Assembly: GCA_035655155.1 (NCBI GenBank)
Contig: DASRVH010000121.1
Coordinates: 1 to 7,344, forward strand
Source of the DNA: Lentisalinibacter sp035655155
GTDB taxonomy: Bacteria; Pseudomonadota; Gammaproteobacteria; Steroidobacterales; Woeseiaceae
Length of the DNA: 7,344 nucleotides
Direction of reading: 5' to 3'
The notes beneath the pieces are model-generated. The model ran no database searches and was not told where the DNA came from. It saw only the letters and a list, made by a program, of their open reading frames with translations. Below are positions 1 through 6,691 of this stretch, in pieces. The first letter of the stretch is position 1, and every line of letters begins with the position of its first letter. The translations under genes were made by a program, and so were the position numbers.

Positions 1-1
1 G

Positions 2-730
2 CTGCAGGCCCTGCCCGGCATCGGCCGCTCCACGGCCGGCGCCATCCTCGCGCTCTCCTTCGGCGAGCGGCACCCCATCCTGGACGGCAACGTCAAGCGC
101 GTGCTGGCGCGCTATCACGCGGTGGACGGCTGGCCCGGTCGCACGGCGGTGGCGAGAGAACTCTGGCAGCTGGCGGAACGGCACACACCGTCGCAGCGGT
201 TGGCCGACTATACACAGGCCATCATGGACCTGGGCGCGACGCTCTGTACCCGCGGCCGCGCGGCCTGCGAGCGCTGCCCGCAGGCGGCGGATTGCCGGGC
301 CCTGGCGCTGGGCCGGCAGGCGGAGTTCCCGGGCCGCAAGCCGCCGCAGAAATCGCGCAGGCTCCGCACCGCCGAGTTCGCGCTGGCGTGGGACGGCAGC
401 GCGGTGCTGCTGGAGCGCCGACCCGATGCCGGCATCTGGGGCGGCCTCTGGAGCCTGCCGGAGATCGGCGACGGGGAGACGGCGGAGGACTGGTGCCGGC
501 GGCGGCTGGGAGCGGAGCCGCCCGCCGTGGAGCGCTGGGAGACTGTCGAACACAGCTTCACCCATTATGATCTGCACATGCGGCCGGTCCTGATCCGGCT
601 GAAAGGGCGGCCGGGCGCGGCGCGGGACGCCGACGAAGAGCGCTGGGTGGACGTGCCGGGCGACGGACGATTGGGTATGCCGGCCCCTGTCCGGCGGCTG
701 CTGGACAGACTGGGCGACCTCGGCGTCTGA
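2..730 (+). CDS. mutY: Adenine DNA glycosylase MutY (5' end cut by window)
   Basis: MutY removes adenine mispaired with 8-oxoguanine or guanine in base excision repair. The reading frame is open from base 2, so the N-terminal part, including the catalytic Glu, lies outside the window. In the visible 242 residues the helix-hairpin-helix LPGIGRSTAGAI comes first; its Ser, where endonuclease III has Lys, marks it as MutY. The catalytic Asp follows in ILDGNVKR (codon 83-85). Next is the iron-sulfur loop C-X6-C-X2-C-X5-C (codons 245-295), then a basic linker and the C-terminal Nudix-like 8-oxoG recognition domain with LERRPDAGIWGGLWSLPE and the HSFTHYDLH loop. All key residues present here are intact. 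It is followed by mscS after 30 bp and was probably once directly linked to yggX, as in E. coli and Pseudomonas. The identification is firm. Confidence 0.96.
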   Translation: MQALPGIGRSTAGAILALSFGERHPILDGNVKRVLARYHAVDGWPGRTAVARELWQLAERHTPSQRLADYTQAIMDLGATLCTRGRAACERCPQAADCRALALGRQAEFPGRKPPQKSRRLRTAEFALAWDGSAVLLERRPDAGIWGGLWSLPEIGDGETAEDWCRRRLGAEPPAVERWETVEHSFTHYDLHMRPVLIRLKGRPGAARDADEERWVDVPGDGRLGMPAPVRRLLDRLGDLGV

Positions 731-760
731 GCCGTCGCCGGAGAGAAGTGGAAGGAAAGA

Positions 761-1621
761 ATGGACGAACAACTCGAAAAACAGCTGGGTCAGCAGCTGG
801 ACCTGGTCCAGCAGGTCTACGAACTGGTGGTCAACTTCATGGTGACCTACTCGTTCCGCCTCGTCGGCGCGGTGCTGGTCATCATCGTCGGCATCCTGGT
901 GGCCCGCTGGGTGGGCCGCATCGTGCTGCGGGCGCAGGAGCGCCACGACGTCGACGTGACGCTGCGCCAGTTCATCGCCAGCACGGTGCGCATCACGGTC
1001 ATCGCGCTGTTCGCGATTATCGCCATGAATCAGCTCGGCGTGAGTATCACGCCGCTGATTGCCGCCATCGGCGGCCTGGCCGTCGGCGTCAGCTTCGCGC
1101 TGCAGGGGCCGGTGGCAAATTACGGCGCCGGCCTCGTGATCATCCTCACCCGCATGTACCGGGTGGGCGATACGGTGACCATCCGGGACTGCTCCGGTCT
1201 GGTCGAGGACATCTCGCTGGCCACCACCGTGCTGCTCACCGAGGACGGCGAGCGCATCGTCATCCCGAACCGGCAGATCACCGGCGAGATTCACACAAAC
1301 TCCTTCGCCAACCGGGTGGTCGAGGGCCGGGTGGGTATTGCCTACAGCGAGGACCCGGAACGGGCCATCGGCATCATCGCCGATGCGCTGGACGGCGTGG
1401 ACGGCGTCTCTGCCGAGGTGTCGCCGCAGATCGGCATCGCGGGCTTCGGCGACTCCTCCATCGATCTCGACTATCGCTACTGGGTGCCCACAAACCGCTA
1501 TTTCGGGGTGATGCACGAGGCCAACATGGCCGTATACCGGGCCCTGAAGCGCGAAGGCGTCAGCATCCCGTTCCCGCAGCGCGAGGTCCGGCTGCTCGGC
1601 GAGGGCGCAGCCGCCGGCTGA
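761..1621 (+). CDS. mscS: Small-conductance mechanosensitive channel MscS
   Basis: This is an inner-membrane homoheptameric channel that opens under membrane tension and releases solutes during hypo-osmotic shock. At 286 residues it is the same length as E. coli MscS as I recall it. I see an amphipathic Gln-rich N-terminus, TM1 (about 28-50), TM2 (about 71-93) and the pore helix TM3 (about 96-130) with the conserved ALQG turn (Q115-G116). The cytoplasmic beta domain follows, with VIPN and the hinge-like RVGDTVTI. Aligned without gaps to E. coli TM3, the two seal leucines L105 and L109 become V108 and F112, so gating or conductance may differ. The ATG is preceded by GAAGGA (751-756), a slightly close Shine-Dalgarno. 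It lies 30 bp after mutY and is probably co-transcribed with it. Assignment to the MscS family is firm; strict orthology to E. coli MscS is likely but not proven. Confidence 0.93.
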   Translation: MDEQLEKQLGQQLDLVQQVYELVVNFMVTYSFRLVGAVLVIIVGILVARWVGRIVLRAQERHDVDVTLRQFIASTVRITVIALFAIIAMNQLGVSITPLIAAIGGLAVGVSFALQGPVANYGAGLVIILTRMYRVGDTVTIRDCSGLVEDISLATTVLLTEDGERIVIPNRQITGEIHTNSFANRVVEGRVGIAYSEDPERAIGIIADALDGVDGVSAEVSPQIGIAGFGDSSIDLDYRYWVPTNRYFGVMHEANMAVYRALKREGVSIPFPQREVRLLGEGAAAG

Positions 1622-1650
1622 GGTGCGCCCGGCCGTACACCGGATCGCTT

Positions 1651-1680
1651 TTGGGTCCGCGTCGGGCGCTCTGGTATAAA
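1651..1680 (+). promoter_or_regulatory. Putative extended -10 promoter of yggX
   Basis: TGGTATAAA (1672-1680) gives an extended -10 (TG-N-TATAAA, 5 of 6 in the hexamer). Upstream is a poor -35, TTGGGT (1651-1656), at 18 bp spacing. The TG motif would compensate for the weak -35. It sits in the 97-bp gap after mscS and would start yggX transcription at about 1687, giving a leader of about 30 nt. Confidence 0.55.
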
Positions 1681-1718
1681 GCGTCCATCTTTCCGGAACC
1701 CATCGAACGAGGCATCCA

Positions 1719-1988
1719 ATGAGCCGTACGGTCAACTGCGTGGTGCTCGGCCAGGAAGCGGAGGGGCTGGACTACGCCCCCTATCCCGGCGAGCTCGGCA
1801 AACGCATCTACGAGAACGTCTCCAAGCAGGCCTGGCAGCGCTGGCTCGCCCACCAGACCATGCTCATCAACGAGTACCGCCTGACCCCCATCGAGCCGAA
1901 GGCGCGGGAGTTTCTGGAGAAGGAGATGGAGAAATTCTTCTTCGGGGAGGGGTCGCAGGCGCCGGAGGGCTTCGTCCCCAAAGACTGA
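1719..1988 (+). CDS. yggX: Fe(2+)-trafficking protein YggX
   Basis: YggX is a small cytosolic protein that protects iron-sulfur clusters from oxidative damage and is thought to handle labile Fe(II). In E. coli it belongs to the SoxRS response. The 89-residue product matches the family's usual length of about 90. Family signatures are the start MSRTVNCVVL with the conserved Cys7, the block EAEGLDYAPYPGELGKRIYE, the motif SKQAWQRWLAHQTMLINEYRL and the C-terminal EGFVPKD. A GAGG Shine-Dalgarno (1709-1712) lies 6 nt before the ATG. The gene follows mscS after 97 bp and probably has its own extended -10 promoter. Its link to mutY is old: both act against oxidative damage, and MutY carries a [4Fe-4S] cluster. 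It converges on egtD, with an inverted REP pair in between. The identification is firm. Confidence 0.96.
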   Translation: MSRTVNCVVLGQEAEGLDYAPYPGELGKRIYENVSKQAWQRWLAHQTMLINEYRLTPIEPKAREFLEKEMEKFFFGEGSQAPEGFVPKD

Positions 1989-2013
1989 TTCCCCCTGCTT
2001 TCCTGGAACTCGC

Positions 2014-2086
2014 TGTGGGAGGGCCTTCAGGCCCGATCGGCGTGCGGCTACCTCGAGCGAGGATCGGGCCTGAAGGCCCTCCCACA
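2014..2086. repeat. Inverted pair of REP units (REPIN-like), perfect 25-bp arms
   Basis: Left arm 2014-2038 and right arm 2062-2086 are perfect reverse complements (25 of 25) around a 23-nt loop. Each arm carries a GTGG head at its outer end, followed by the short palindrome GGGCCT-TC-AGGCCC. That layout (GTRG tetranucleotide plus hairpin) is the one described for REP sequences mobilised by RAYT (TnpA_REP) transposases, and two such units head to head make a REPIN. The loop contains a further small hairpin, CCTCG-AG-CGAGG (2051-2062). The element fills the 104-bp gap between convergent yggX and egtD and ends 7 nt after the egtD stop, so it may also limit read-through from both sides or stabilise mRNA 3' ends. 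No U-run follows on either strand, so it is not a classical intrinsic terminator. A third unit lies at 7218-7242. Confidence 0.88.
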
Positions 2087-2092
2087 AGTGGA

Positions 2093-3067
2093 TCAGACGG
2101 CGGTGCAGTACTGGACGCTGAACAGGTCGTCCGCGTCGGTCCAGACCCGGTCCACCCGGAAGCCGGCCAGCTCCGCCATTTGCGCGAAGGTCTCCAGCCG
2201 GTACTTGTGCGAGCACTCCGACAGGATGTACTCGCCGGCGGCGATGGAGATGGCCGCATCACCGATGCGGATGGTCTGGTCGCGCTCGCTGACCAGGTGC
2301 ATCTCGATGCGGTCGAGCTCCGTGTTGTAGATGGCCCGGTGGCGGAAGGCGGTGAGCTCGAAGTCCGCGCCGAAGCGCCGGTTGAGGTGCGCCAGCATGT
2401 TCAGGTTGAAGCGTTCCGTGTAGCCGGCGGCGTCGTTGTAGGCCCGTTCCAGCACCGCCTTGTCCTTCACCAGGTCCACGCCGATCAGCAGGGCGCCGCC
2501 GCCCCGGGCCTCCTCACGCATGACCTTCATGAGCGAGACGGCGGAATCCGGCCAGAAGTTGCCGATGGTCGAGCCGGGGAAGAACACCAGGTTGCGCTCC
2601 GGCATGATCTTCGGCGACGGCAGCTCGAAGGGCTTCGTGAAGTCGGCGGCTACCGGCAGGATCTCCAGATCCGGGTAGTCGGCCGCCAGGATGTTGGCCG
2701 ACCTGACCAGGAACTCCTTCGACACGTCCACCGGCACGTAGGCGGCCACGTCGTGCAGATGGGAGAGCAGGATCCGGATCTTGATGCTGGCGCCGGAGCC
2801 GAACTCGATCACCGAGGGGCGCGGGCCGACCACGTCCGCGATCTCCCCGATGTTGTCCCGCATGATCCCGATCTCGGTCTGCGTGGGGTAGTACTCGGGC
2901 TGCTCGCAGATGGCGTCGAACAGCTCGGAGCCGCGTTCGTCGTAAAAATACTTCGGCGAGATCAGCTTCTGCGGCCGCGCGAGCCCCTCGATCACTTCCG
3001 CCAGTTCCAGGTTCTCGGAGAGATCCTGCTCGGTCAGGTCCTCTGCCCGCGCTGCGTCGGTGGCCAT
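2093..3067 (-). CDS. egtD: L-histidine N-alpha-methyltransferase EgtD
   Basis: EgtD uses three S-adenosylmethionines to trimethylate the alpha-amino group of histidine, giving hercynine, the first step of ergothioneine synthesis. The product has 324 residues, close to the mycobacterial enzyme (about 321). Visible signatures are YFYDERGSELFDAI (42-53), PEYYPTQTE (57-65), the SAM motif VIEFGSGAS (86-94), PGSTIGNF (164-171) and GVDLVKD (196-202). Residues that bind histidine in mycobacterial EgtD appear conserved: Y60, N170, Y210, M256, E284 and S286 (aligned from memory). The open frame extends upstream to 3178, but that would overlap egtB by 92 bp and encode an unrelated leader. I chose the ATG at 3067, which has AAGGG just upstream and leaves 19 bp to the egtB stop. 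It is co-transcribed with egtB. The identification is firm. Confidence 0.95.
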   Translation of the reverse strand: MATDAARAEDLTEQDLSENLELAEVIEGLARPQKLISPKYFYDERGSELFDAICEQPEYYPTQTEIGIMRDNIGEIADVVGPRPSVIEFGSGASIKIRILLSHLHDVAAYVPVDVSKEFLVRSANILAADYPDLEILPVAADFTKPFELPSPKIMPERNLVFFPGSTIGNFWPDSAVSLMKVMREEARGGGALLIGVDLVKDKAVLERAYNDAAGYTERFNLNMLAHLNRRFGADFELTAFRHRAIYNTELDRIEMHLVSERDQTIRIGDAAISIAAGEYILSECSHKYRLETFAQMAELAGFRVDRVWTDADDLFSVQYCTAV

Positions 3068-3086
3068 AAGCAATCCCTTGTCGTGA

Positions 3087-4373
3087 TCAGCTGTCGTTGC
3101 CGGCCGCGTCCCTGGCCAGCCGGAATCCGAGAAACTGCCAGCGCGAATGGGGATAGAAGAAGCTGCGGTAGCTGGCACGGATATGGTCGCTGGCGGTGGC
3201 GCAGGAGCCGCCGCGCACCACCATCTGGTTGCACATGAACTTGCCGTTGTACTCGCCGAGCGAGCCGGCCAGCGGCCGGAAGCCGGGGTAGGCCGCGTAC
3301 GGCGATGCAGTCCATTCCCATACGTCGCCGAACAGCTGGCGTATGCCGTCGCCGCCGCCGTCCGCCACCGGGTGCCAGTAACCGGAGTCCATCAGATTGC
3401 CGCGCACCTCGACGCCGGCCGCGGCCGTCTCCCACTCGGCCTCGGTGGGCAGCCGCGCGCCGGCCCAGGTGGCGTAGGCGTCGGCCTCGTAGAAGCTGAC
3501 GTGAGTGACCGGTGCGTTCGGGTCGATCTCGCGCTCACCGCCGAGGGTGAACTCGGTCTCGAGGTCTCGGCTCCAGTACAGCGGCCGGTGCCAGCCCTGC
3601 TCCTGCACCTGCGCCCAGCCGTCCGACAGCCAGAGATGCGAGTGCCGGTAGCCGCCGTCCCGGATGAACTCGAGATACTCCCGGTTTGTGACCAGGCGCG
3701 AACCCAGTTCGTGGGGATGCAGGAGTTCCGTGTGGCGTGGCGTCTCGTTGTCGAAGCAGAAGCCATTGCCGGCGGCGCCGATCTCCTGCGGCCCCTCCGC
3801 GCCCCGCACCCAGCGCATGGAGCCGGCTTCCGCCGCGGGCGGCTTCCTGAGTTCGTCGCTCACCGCCGGCTTCATCGGGTTGCAGGAGAACACGTGCTTG
3901 ATGTCGGTGAGTATCAGCTCCTGGTGCTGCTGTTCGTGATGCAGGCCGAGCGTGACCAGGAATGCGATATCCGGATCTTCTCCGCGCTCGGCGAGCAACC
4001 GGTTCATGCCCTCGTCCACGTGGCGGCGGTAATTCATGATCTCGCGCACCGTCGGGCGCGAGAGCAGGCCCCGCTCGGGGCGCCGGTGCATCTGCCCCAC
4101 CGTGTAGTAATAGGAGTTGAACAGGTAGTCGTAGGCGTCGTGGAACGGCACGTAGTCCGTCACGAACTCCTGCAGCAGGAAGCGCTCGAAGAACCAGCTG
4201 GTGTGGGCCAGATGCCATTTTGTGGGGCTCACGTCCGGCATGGACTGCACCACGAAGTCCTCCGGCGCCAGTGTGTCGCAAAGCGACAGGCTCTGAGCGC
4301 GGACCCGGGAGTAGTGCAGGGGCAGGGATTCCTGCCCGTAGTCCGGGCGGATGTCGTCCGGTACGGAGGCCAT
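3087..4373 (-). CDS. egtB: Ergothioneine biosynthesis protein EgtB (sulfoxide synthase)
   Basis: EgtB is a non-heme iron enzyme that joins a thiol donor to hercynine with O2, forming the C-S bond and sulfoxide. The 428 residues fall into a DinB-like N-terminal domain (about 15-185) and a C-terminal FGE-sulfatase/C-type-lectin-like domain (about 195-428). Iron ligands are visible: H57 in WHLAHTSWFFE, and H146 and H150 in the HX3HXE motif HEQQHQE. The C-terminal domain has NREYLEF, ARLPTEAEWE, FGDVWEWTASPY and VRGGSCAT, ending with RWQFLGFRLARD. The ATG at 4373 has a strong GAGGAG Shine-Dalgarno (4380-4385), 6 nt away. egtD follows 19 bp downstream. No egtA or egtC is nearby, which would suit a cysteine-using (type II) rather than a gamma-glutamylcysteine-using enzyme; this is inference. 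The beta-lyase EgtE is also absent from the window. The family call is firm, the thiol donor is not. Confidence 0.94.
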   Translation of the reverse strand: MASVPDDIRPDYGQESLPLHYSRVRAQSLSLCDTLAPEDFVVQSMPDVSPTKWHLAHTSWFFERFLLQEFVTDYVPFHDAYDYLFNSYYYTVGQMHRRPERGLLSRPTVREIMNYRRHVDEGMNRLLAERGEDPDIAFLVTLGLHHEQQHQELILTDIKHVFSCNPMKPAVSDELRKPPAAEAGSMRWVRGAEGPQEIGAAGNGFCFDNETPRHTELLHPHELGSRLVTNREYLEFIRDGGYRHSHLWLSDGWAQVQEQGWHRPLYWSRDLETEFTLGGEREIDPNAPVTHVSFYEADAYATWAGARLPTEAEWETAAAGVEVRGNLMDSGYWHPVADGGGDGIRQLFGDVWEWTASPYAAYPGFRPLAGSLGEYNGKFMCNQMVVRGGSCATASDHIRASYRSFFYPHSRWQFLGFRLARDAAGNDS

Positions 4374-4400
4374 CTGTCGCTCCTCGTGAGATCGTCTTTT

Positions 4401-4429
4401 AGGGTATGCGTGACCCCGGAGGGTGTCAA
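4401..4429 (-). promoter_or_regulatory. Putative sigma-70 promoter of egtB-egtD, with overlapping palindrome
   Basis: On the minus strand a perfect -35 TTGACA (4424-4429) stands 17 bp from TACCCT (4401-4406), which keeps the TA...T positions of the -10. Transcription would start near 4394, giving a leader of about 20 nt with the GAGGAG ribosome site. An imperfect dyad TGACCCCGGAGGGTGTCA (4411-4428, plus strand) covers the spacer and most of the -35, and could be an operator. The egtBD pair therefore probably has its own promoter and does not depend on the receptor gene 121 bp upstream. Confidence 0.55.
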
Positions 4430-4457
4430 AAAGCCGCGTGTTCAGACAGTCTCGCTG

Positions 4458-4488
4458 CGGCCTGTTACAGCCGTGTGCAAAAAATGCA
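4458..4488. other. TonB receptor 3' flank: weak hairpins, no clear terminator
   Basis: The 121-bp gap between the receptor stop (4495) and the egtB ATG (4373) holds the egtB promoter and two small dyads. One is CGG(C)CTG-TTA-CAGCCG (4458-4473, one bulged C). The other is TGCA-AAAAA-TGCA (4476-4488), which on the receptor mRNA is a TGCA stem around a U-run. Neither is a standard GC stem followed by U residues, so I cannot say whether the receptor transcript ends here. Confidence 0.3.
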
Positions 4489-4494
4489 GCCGCT

Positions 4495-6555
4495 TCAGCG
4501 CCAGTGGAGCGTCGCCGAGACGCGGACGGTGCGCGGCTCCAGCGGATGGAAGTGGATGTCGCCCGCCGGCGCGGCCTCGCCGGGCAGCTGGGATTCGTAG
4601 AAGTAGGCGATGTCGTCGTCGTCCGAGTCGAGCAGGTTGAACGCGTCGAGCCTCAGTTCCAGCATGCCGCGGCGCCAGGCGACGCCGGCGTTGATCAGCA
4701 GCGAGTCTTCGCTGCGCACGGAGCCGTCTTCTACCAGCGGGGCGTCGTCCAGGTAGCGCACCCGCGCGCTGGCGCTGAAGCCGTTGGCCCAGGCGGCGTT
4801 CAGGCCGAGCGTGAAGGTGGACTCCACCGCGCCGGGTATCTCCCGGCCGCCGCCCTGGTCGCGCTTGAATTCGGCGTCGGTGGCCGTCCAGGCCGCATTC
4901 ACGGCCAGCCAGTCGGTGGCCTGCCAGAAGGCGGAGGCCTCCACGCCGAGGCGCTCGGTGGCGTCGTTCGGCTCGGTGGTGCCGGCGTCGCCCACGTACA
5001 CCAGCTCCGAGTCGAGCTCCAGCCAGAAGCCGACCAGGGTGGCGTTGAAGCGGGTTCCGCGCTCGTAGCGCAGGCCGAGTTCGCCACCTTCGGACTCCAC
5101 CAGTACGTCGACCGGATTCACCGGCTCGCCGCTGGCCGGGTCGGTTACTATCGTGGCGCCGCGGACGTCGTTGGAGTGGAACCCCCGGCCGTAACTGGCA
5201 TAAGCCTCCAGCACGTCGGAGACCCGCCAGGCGAGACCGAGCTTCGGGCTCACCAGGGAGTCGTCGCCGGAGCCGCCGTTCTCGGCGCGGAAGGCGTCCA
5301 CCTGCCAGTCGTAATAGTCGGCCCGCAGGCCGAGGATACCCCGCAGCGAGCGCGTGAGTTCCACGTCGGCCTCGCCCCAGACGCCGACGGAGAGTTCCTC
5401 CACCGCGTCCTGGCGCACGACGTCCGTGCGAACGCGGGCCGCCGTGCCGTAGAGGCCCACCTCGTCGATGTCGTCGTAGCGAAGGTCGGCACCATAGCGG
5501 AACTCGACGAGCCGGCGGCCGAACTCGATCCCCCGGCCGCCCTCGAGACTTGCGCCGTAGATCGTGCGGTCGTCGCGCTGCTCGAACTCGTCGCCCTCGG
5601 CCGGGTCGTCCAGAAAGTAGGTGAAGTTGGAATACAACGTGAAGTCGTAGTCGACGAGGTACGCGCGAGCCTGCCAGGTGCCGAAGTCCATCGAGCCACT
5701 CAGCGCGTAGCGCTCCGTCTGGCCGCCCAGGTCGGGGTCGATGAAGCCGAGCCGGTCGATCAGACCGGACTCGACGGCGCGCAGCGGGATCTGGTCGGTC
5801 GCGTCCCACTCGCTGTCGTAGGCTTGCAGGTTCAGCGCGGCGCGGGCGCCGCCCGCGTCGAAGCCATAGGCGAGGTAGGCCTTGTACTGCTGCAGGTTCT
5901 CCTCCAGCTCCCACGGGCCGTCGTAGACGGTGGCGTCGAAGGCTGCCGTCAGCATGCCGGCGCCCGCCGCGCTGCTGCCGGCGGCCAGCGCCCGGCCGTA
6001 GCCGTGCTCGCCGGTGGTGAGACCCAGCAGCGTCTCCGGCAGCTCGTCGTAGAAGGCGAACTCCACGCTGCCGGCGGAGGAGAAGTCGCCGGTCTCGGCT
6101 GCGTAGGGGCCTTTGCGGTAGCGCGTGGTGGCGACCAGCTCAGGTATCAGGAAGTTGAGATCCAGATAGCCCTGGCCATGGCCGTGGGTGGGCATGTTCA
6201 GGGGCACGCCTTCGGCGTTCACGGAGAAGTCCGTGCCGTGGTCGAGGTTGAACCCGCGCAGGAAGTACTGATTGGCCTTGCCCGTGCCGGAATGCTGGGT
6301 GGCCACCATGCCCGGCACCGCCTCCACCAGCTCTCCCACCCGCAGCAGAGGAGGCAGCTGGATATCGTCATAGCCCACCAGCCCTTCGGAGGCGGCGTCG
6401 GCGGTGCCGATCAATTCTTTCGCCCTGCCGTAGACCACGATCTCTTCGAGTGCGGTCTCCGCGACGGCGCCGTGATCCGACGAGGTGTCCGGCCAGGCCG
6501 TGGGGGAAGCGGCCATGGCCAGCGCGGCGAGGGCCGCAGGCGGGGGTACTCTCAT
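4495..6555 (-). CDS. TonB-dependent outer-membrane receptor, probable nickel importer
   Basis: This is a 686-residue outer-membrane beta-barrel energised by TonB-ExbBD. A short signal peptide with an Ala-rich core (about 7-20) is followed by a TonB-box-like stretch EEIVVYG (37-43). The plug domain (about 60-170) contains ELVEAVPGMVATQHSGTGK, the signature QYFLRGFNLDHGTDF (96-110) and the His-containing loop MPTHGHGQGYLD (121-132). The rest reads as alternating beta strands with acidic loops, and the last strand ends RVSATLHWR. I chose the ATG at 6555 because it has GGGAGA upstream and starts the signal peptide; the longer frame to 6627 would run into the NikR-like palindrome. nikR lies 136 bp upstream on the same strand and that palindrome sits in the gap, so nickel (or cobalt) is the likely cargo, as for H. 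pylori FrpB4. The receptor class is certain; the substrate is inferred from context only. Confidence 0.93.
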   Translation of the reverse strand: MRVPPPAALAALAMAASPTAWPDTSSDHGAVAETALEEIVVYGRAKELIGTADAASEGLVGYDDIQLPPLLRVGELVEAVPGMVATQHSGTGKANQYFLRGFNLDHGTDFSVNAEGVPLNMPTHGHGQGYLDLNFLIPELVATTRYRKGPYAAETGDFSSAGSVEFAFYDELPETLLGLTTGEHGYGRALAAGSSAAGAGMLTAAFDATVYDGPWELEENLQQYKAYLAYGFDAGGARAALNLQAYDSEWDATDQIPLRAVESGLIDRLGFIDPDLGGQTERYALSGSMDFGTWQARAYLVDYDFTLYSNFTYFLDDPAEGDEFEQRDDRTIYGASLEGGRGIEFGRRLVEFRYGADLRYDDIDEVGLYGTAARVRTDVVRQDAVEELSVGVWGEADVELTRSLRGILGLRADYYDWQVDAFRAENGGSGDDSLVSPKLGLAWRVSDVLEAYASYGRGFHSNDVRGATIVTDPASGEPVNPVDVLVESEGGELGLRYERGTRFNATLVGFWLELDSELVYVGDAGTTEPNDATERLGVEASAFWQATDWLAVNAAWTATDAEFKRDQGGGREIPGAVESTFTLGLNAAWANGFSASARVRYLDDAPLVEDGSVRSEDSLLINAGVAWRRGMLELRLDAFNLLDSDDDDIAYFYESQLPGEAAPAGDIHFHPLEPRTVRVSATLHWR

Positions 6556-6620
6556 CGGCTTCTCCCTCGATGGGTTTCGCTTGCCGGCCGCGGAGACCGG
6601 TTGCTCTCGAGGGAGCATTG

Positions 6621-6647
6621 GTAGCACGCCTATTCTATTCGTGCTAC
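6621..6647. promoter_or_regulatory. Predicted NikR operator upstream of the TonB receptor gene
   Basis: GTAGCAC (6621-6627) and GTGCTAC (6641-6647) are perfect inverted half-sites separated by 13 bp. The 27-bp geometry is close to known NikR sites: GTATGA-N16-TCATAC in E. coli, and a 7-bp half-site form with a 13-14 bp spacer reported for other NikR groups (from memory). It lies in the 136-bp gap between nikR and the receptor gene. A TAGAAT -10-like hexamer on the minus strand (6632-6637) sits in its centre, so a bound tetramer would block RNA polymerase. I found no good -35 at 16-18 bp. The leader to the receptor ATG would be about 70 nt. Confidence 0.72.
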
Positions 6648-6691
6648 TCGGAAAACCCGTAGCGACGTTTCGTCGGGACAGGCCTGGTCGG

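Noticed and set aside
748..1722. A 324-codon plus-strand frame overlapping mscS
   Set aside because: It is the +1 shadow of mscS, Arg/Gly/His-rich with no domain; mscS in the other frame matches the family over its full length.
3068..3178. Longer egtD start at 3178
   Set aside because: It would overlap the end of egtB by 92 bp and add 37 residues unlike EgtD; the ATG at 3067 has a ribosome site and gives the usual family length.
2015..3238. A 407-codon plus-strand frame starting inside the REP pair
   Set aside because: Antisense shadow of egtD; its start lies in the inverted repeat and the translation resembles no known family.
3147..4640. A 497-codon open frame on the plus strand, antisense to egtB
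   Set aside because: No recognisable domain, no good ribosome site, and composition typical of a GC-rich shadow; egtB on the other strand carries clear catalytic motifs.
4423..6624. A 733-codon open frame on the plus strand, antisense to the TonB receptor gene
   Set aside because: It mirrors the receptor gene codon for codon. The product is low-complexity Val/Gly/Ala/Arg-rich with no recognisable domain, as expected of antisense frames in GC-rich genes.
6556..6627. Longer TonB receptor start at 6627
   Set aside because: It would place charged residues before the signal peptide and start inside the NikR-like palindrome; the ATG at 6555 has a good ribosome site and begins a plausible signal peptide.
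6663..6675. CGACG-TTT-CGTCG hairpin after nikR, possible terminator
   Set aside because: The stem has only 5 bp with a 3-nt loop, and the short T-run is several bases away, so it is not convincing as an intrinsic terminator.
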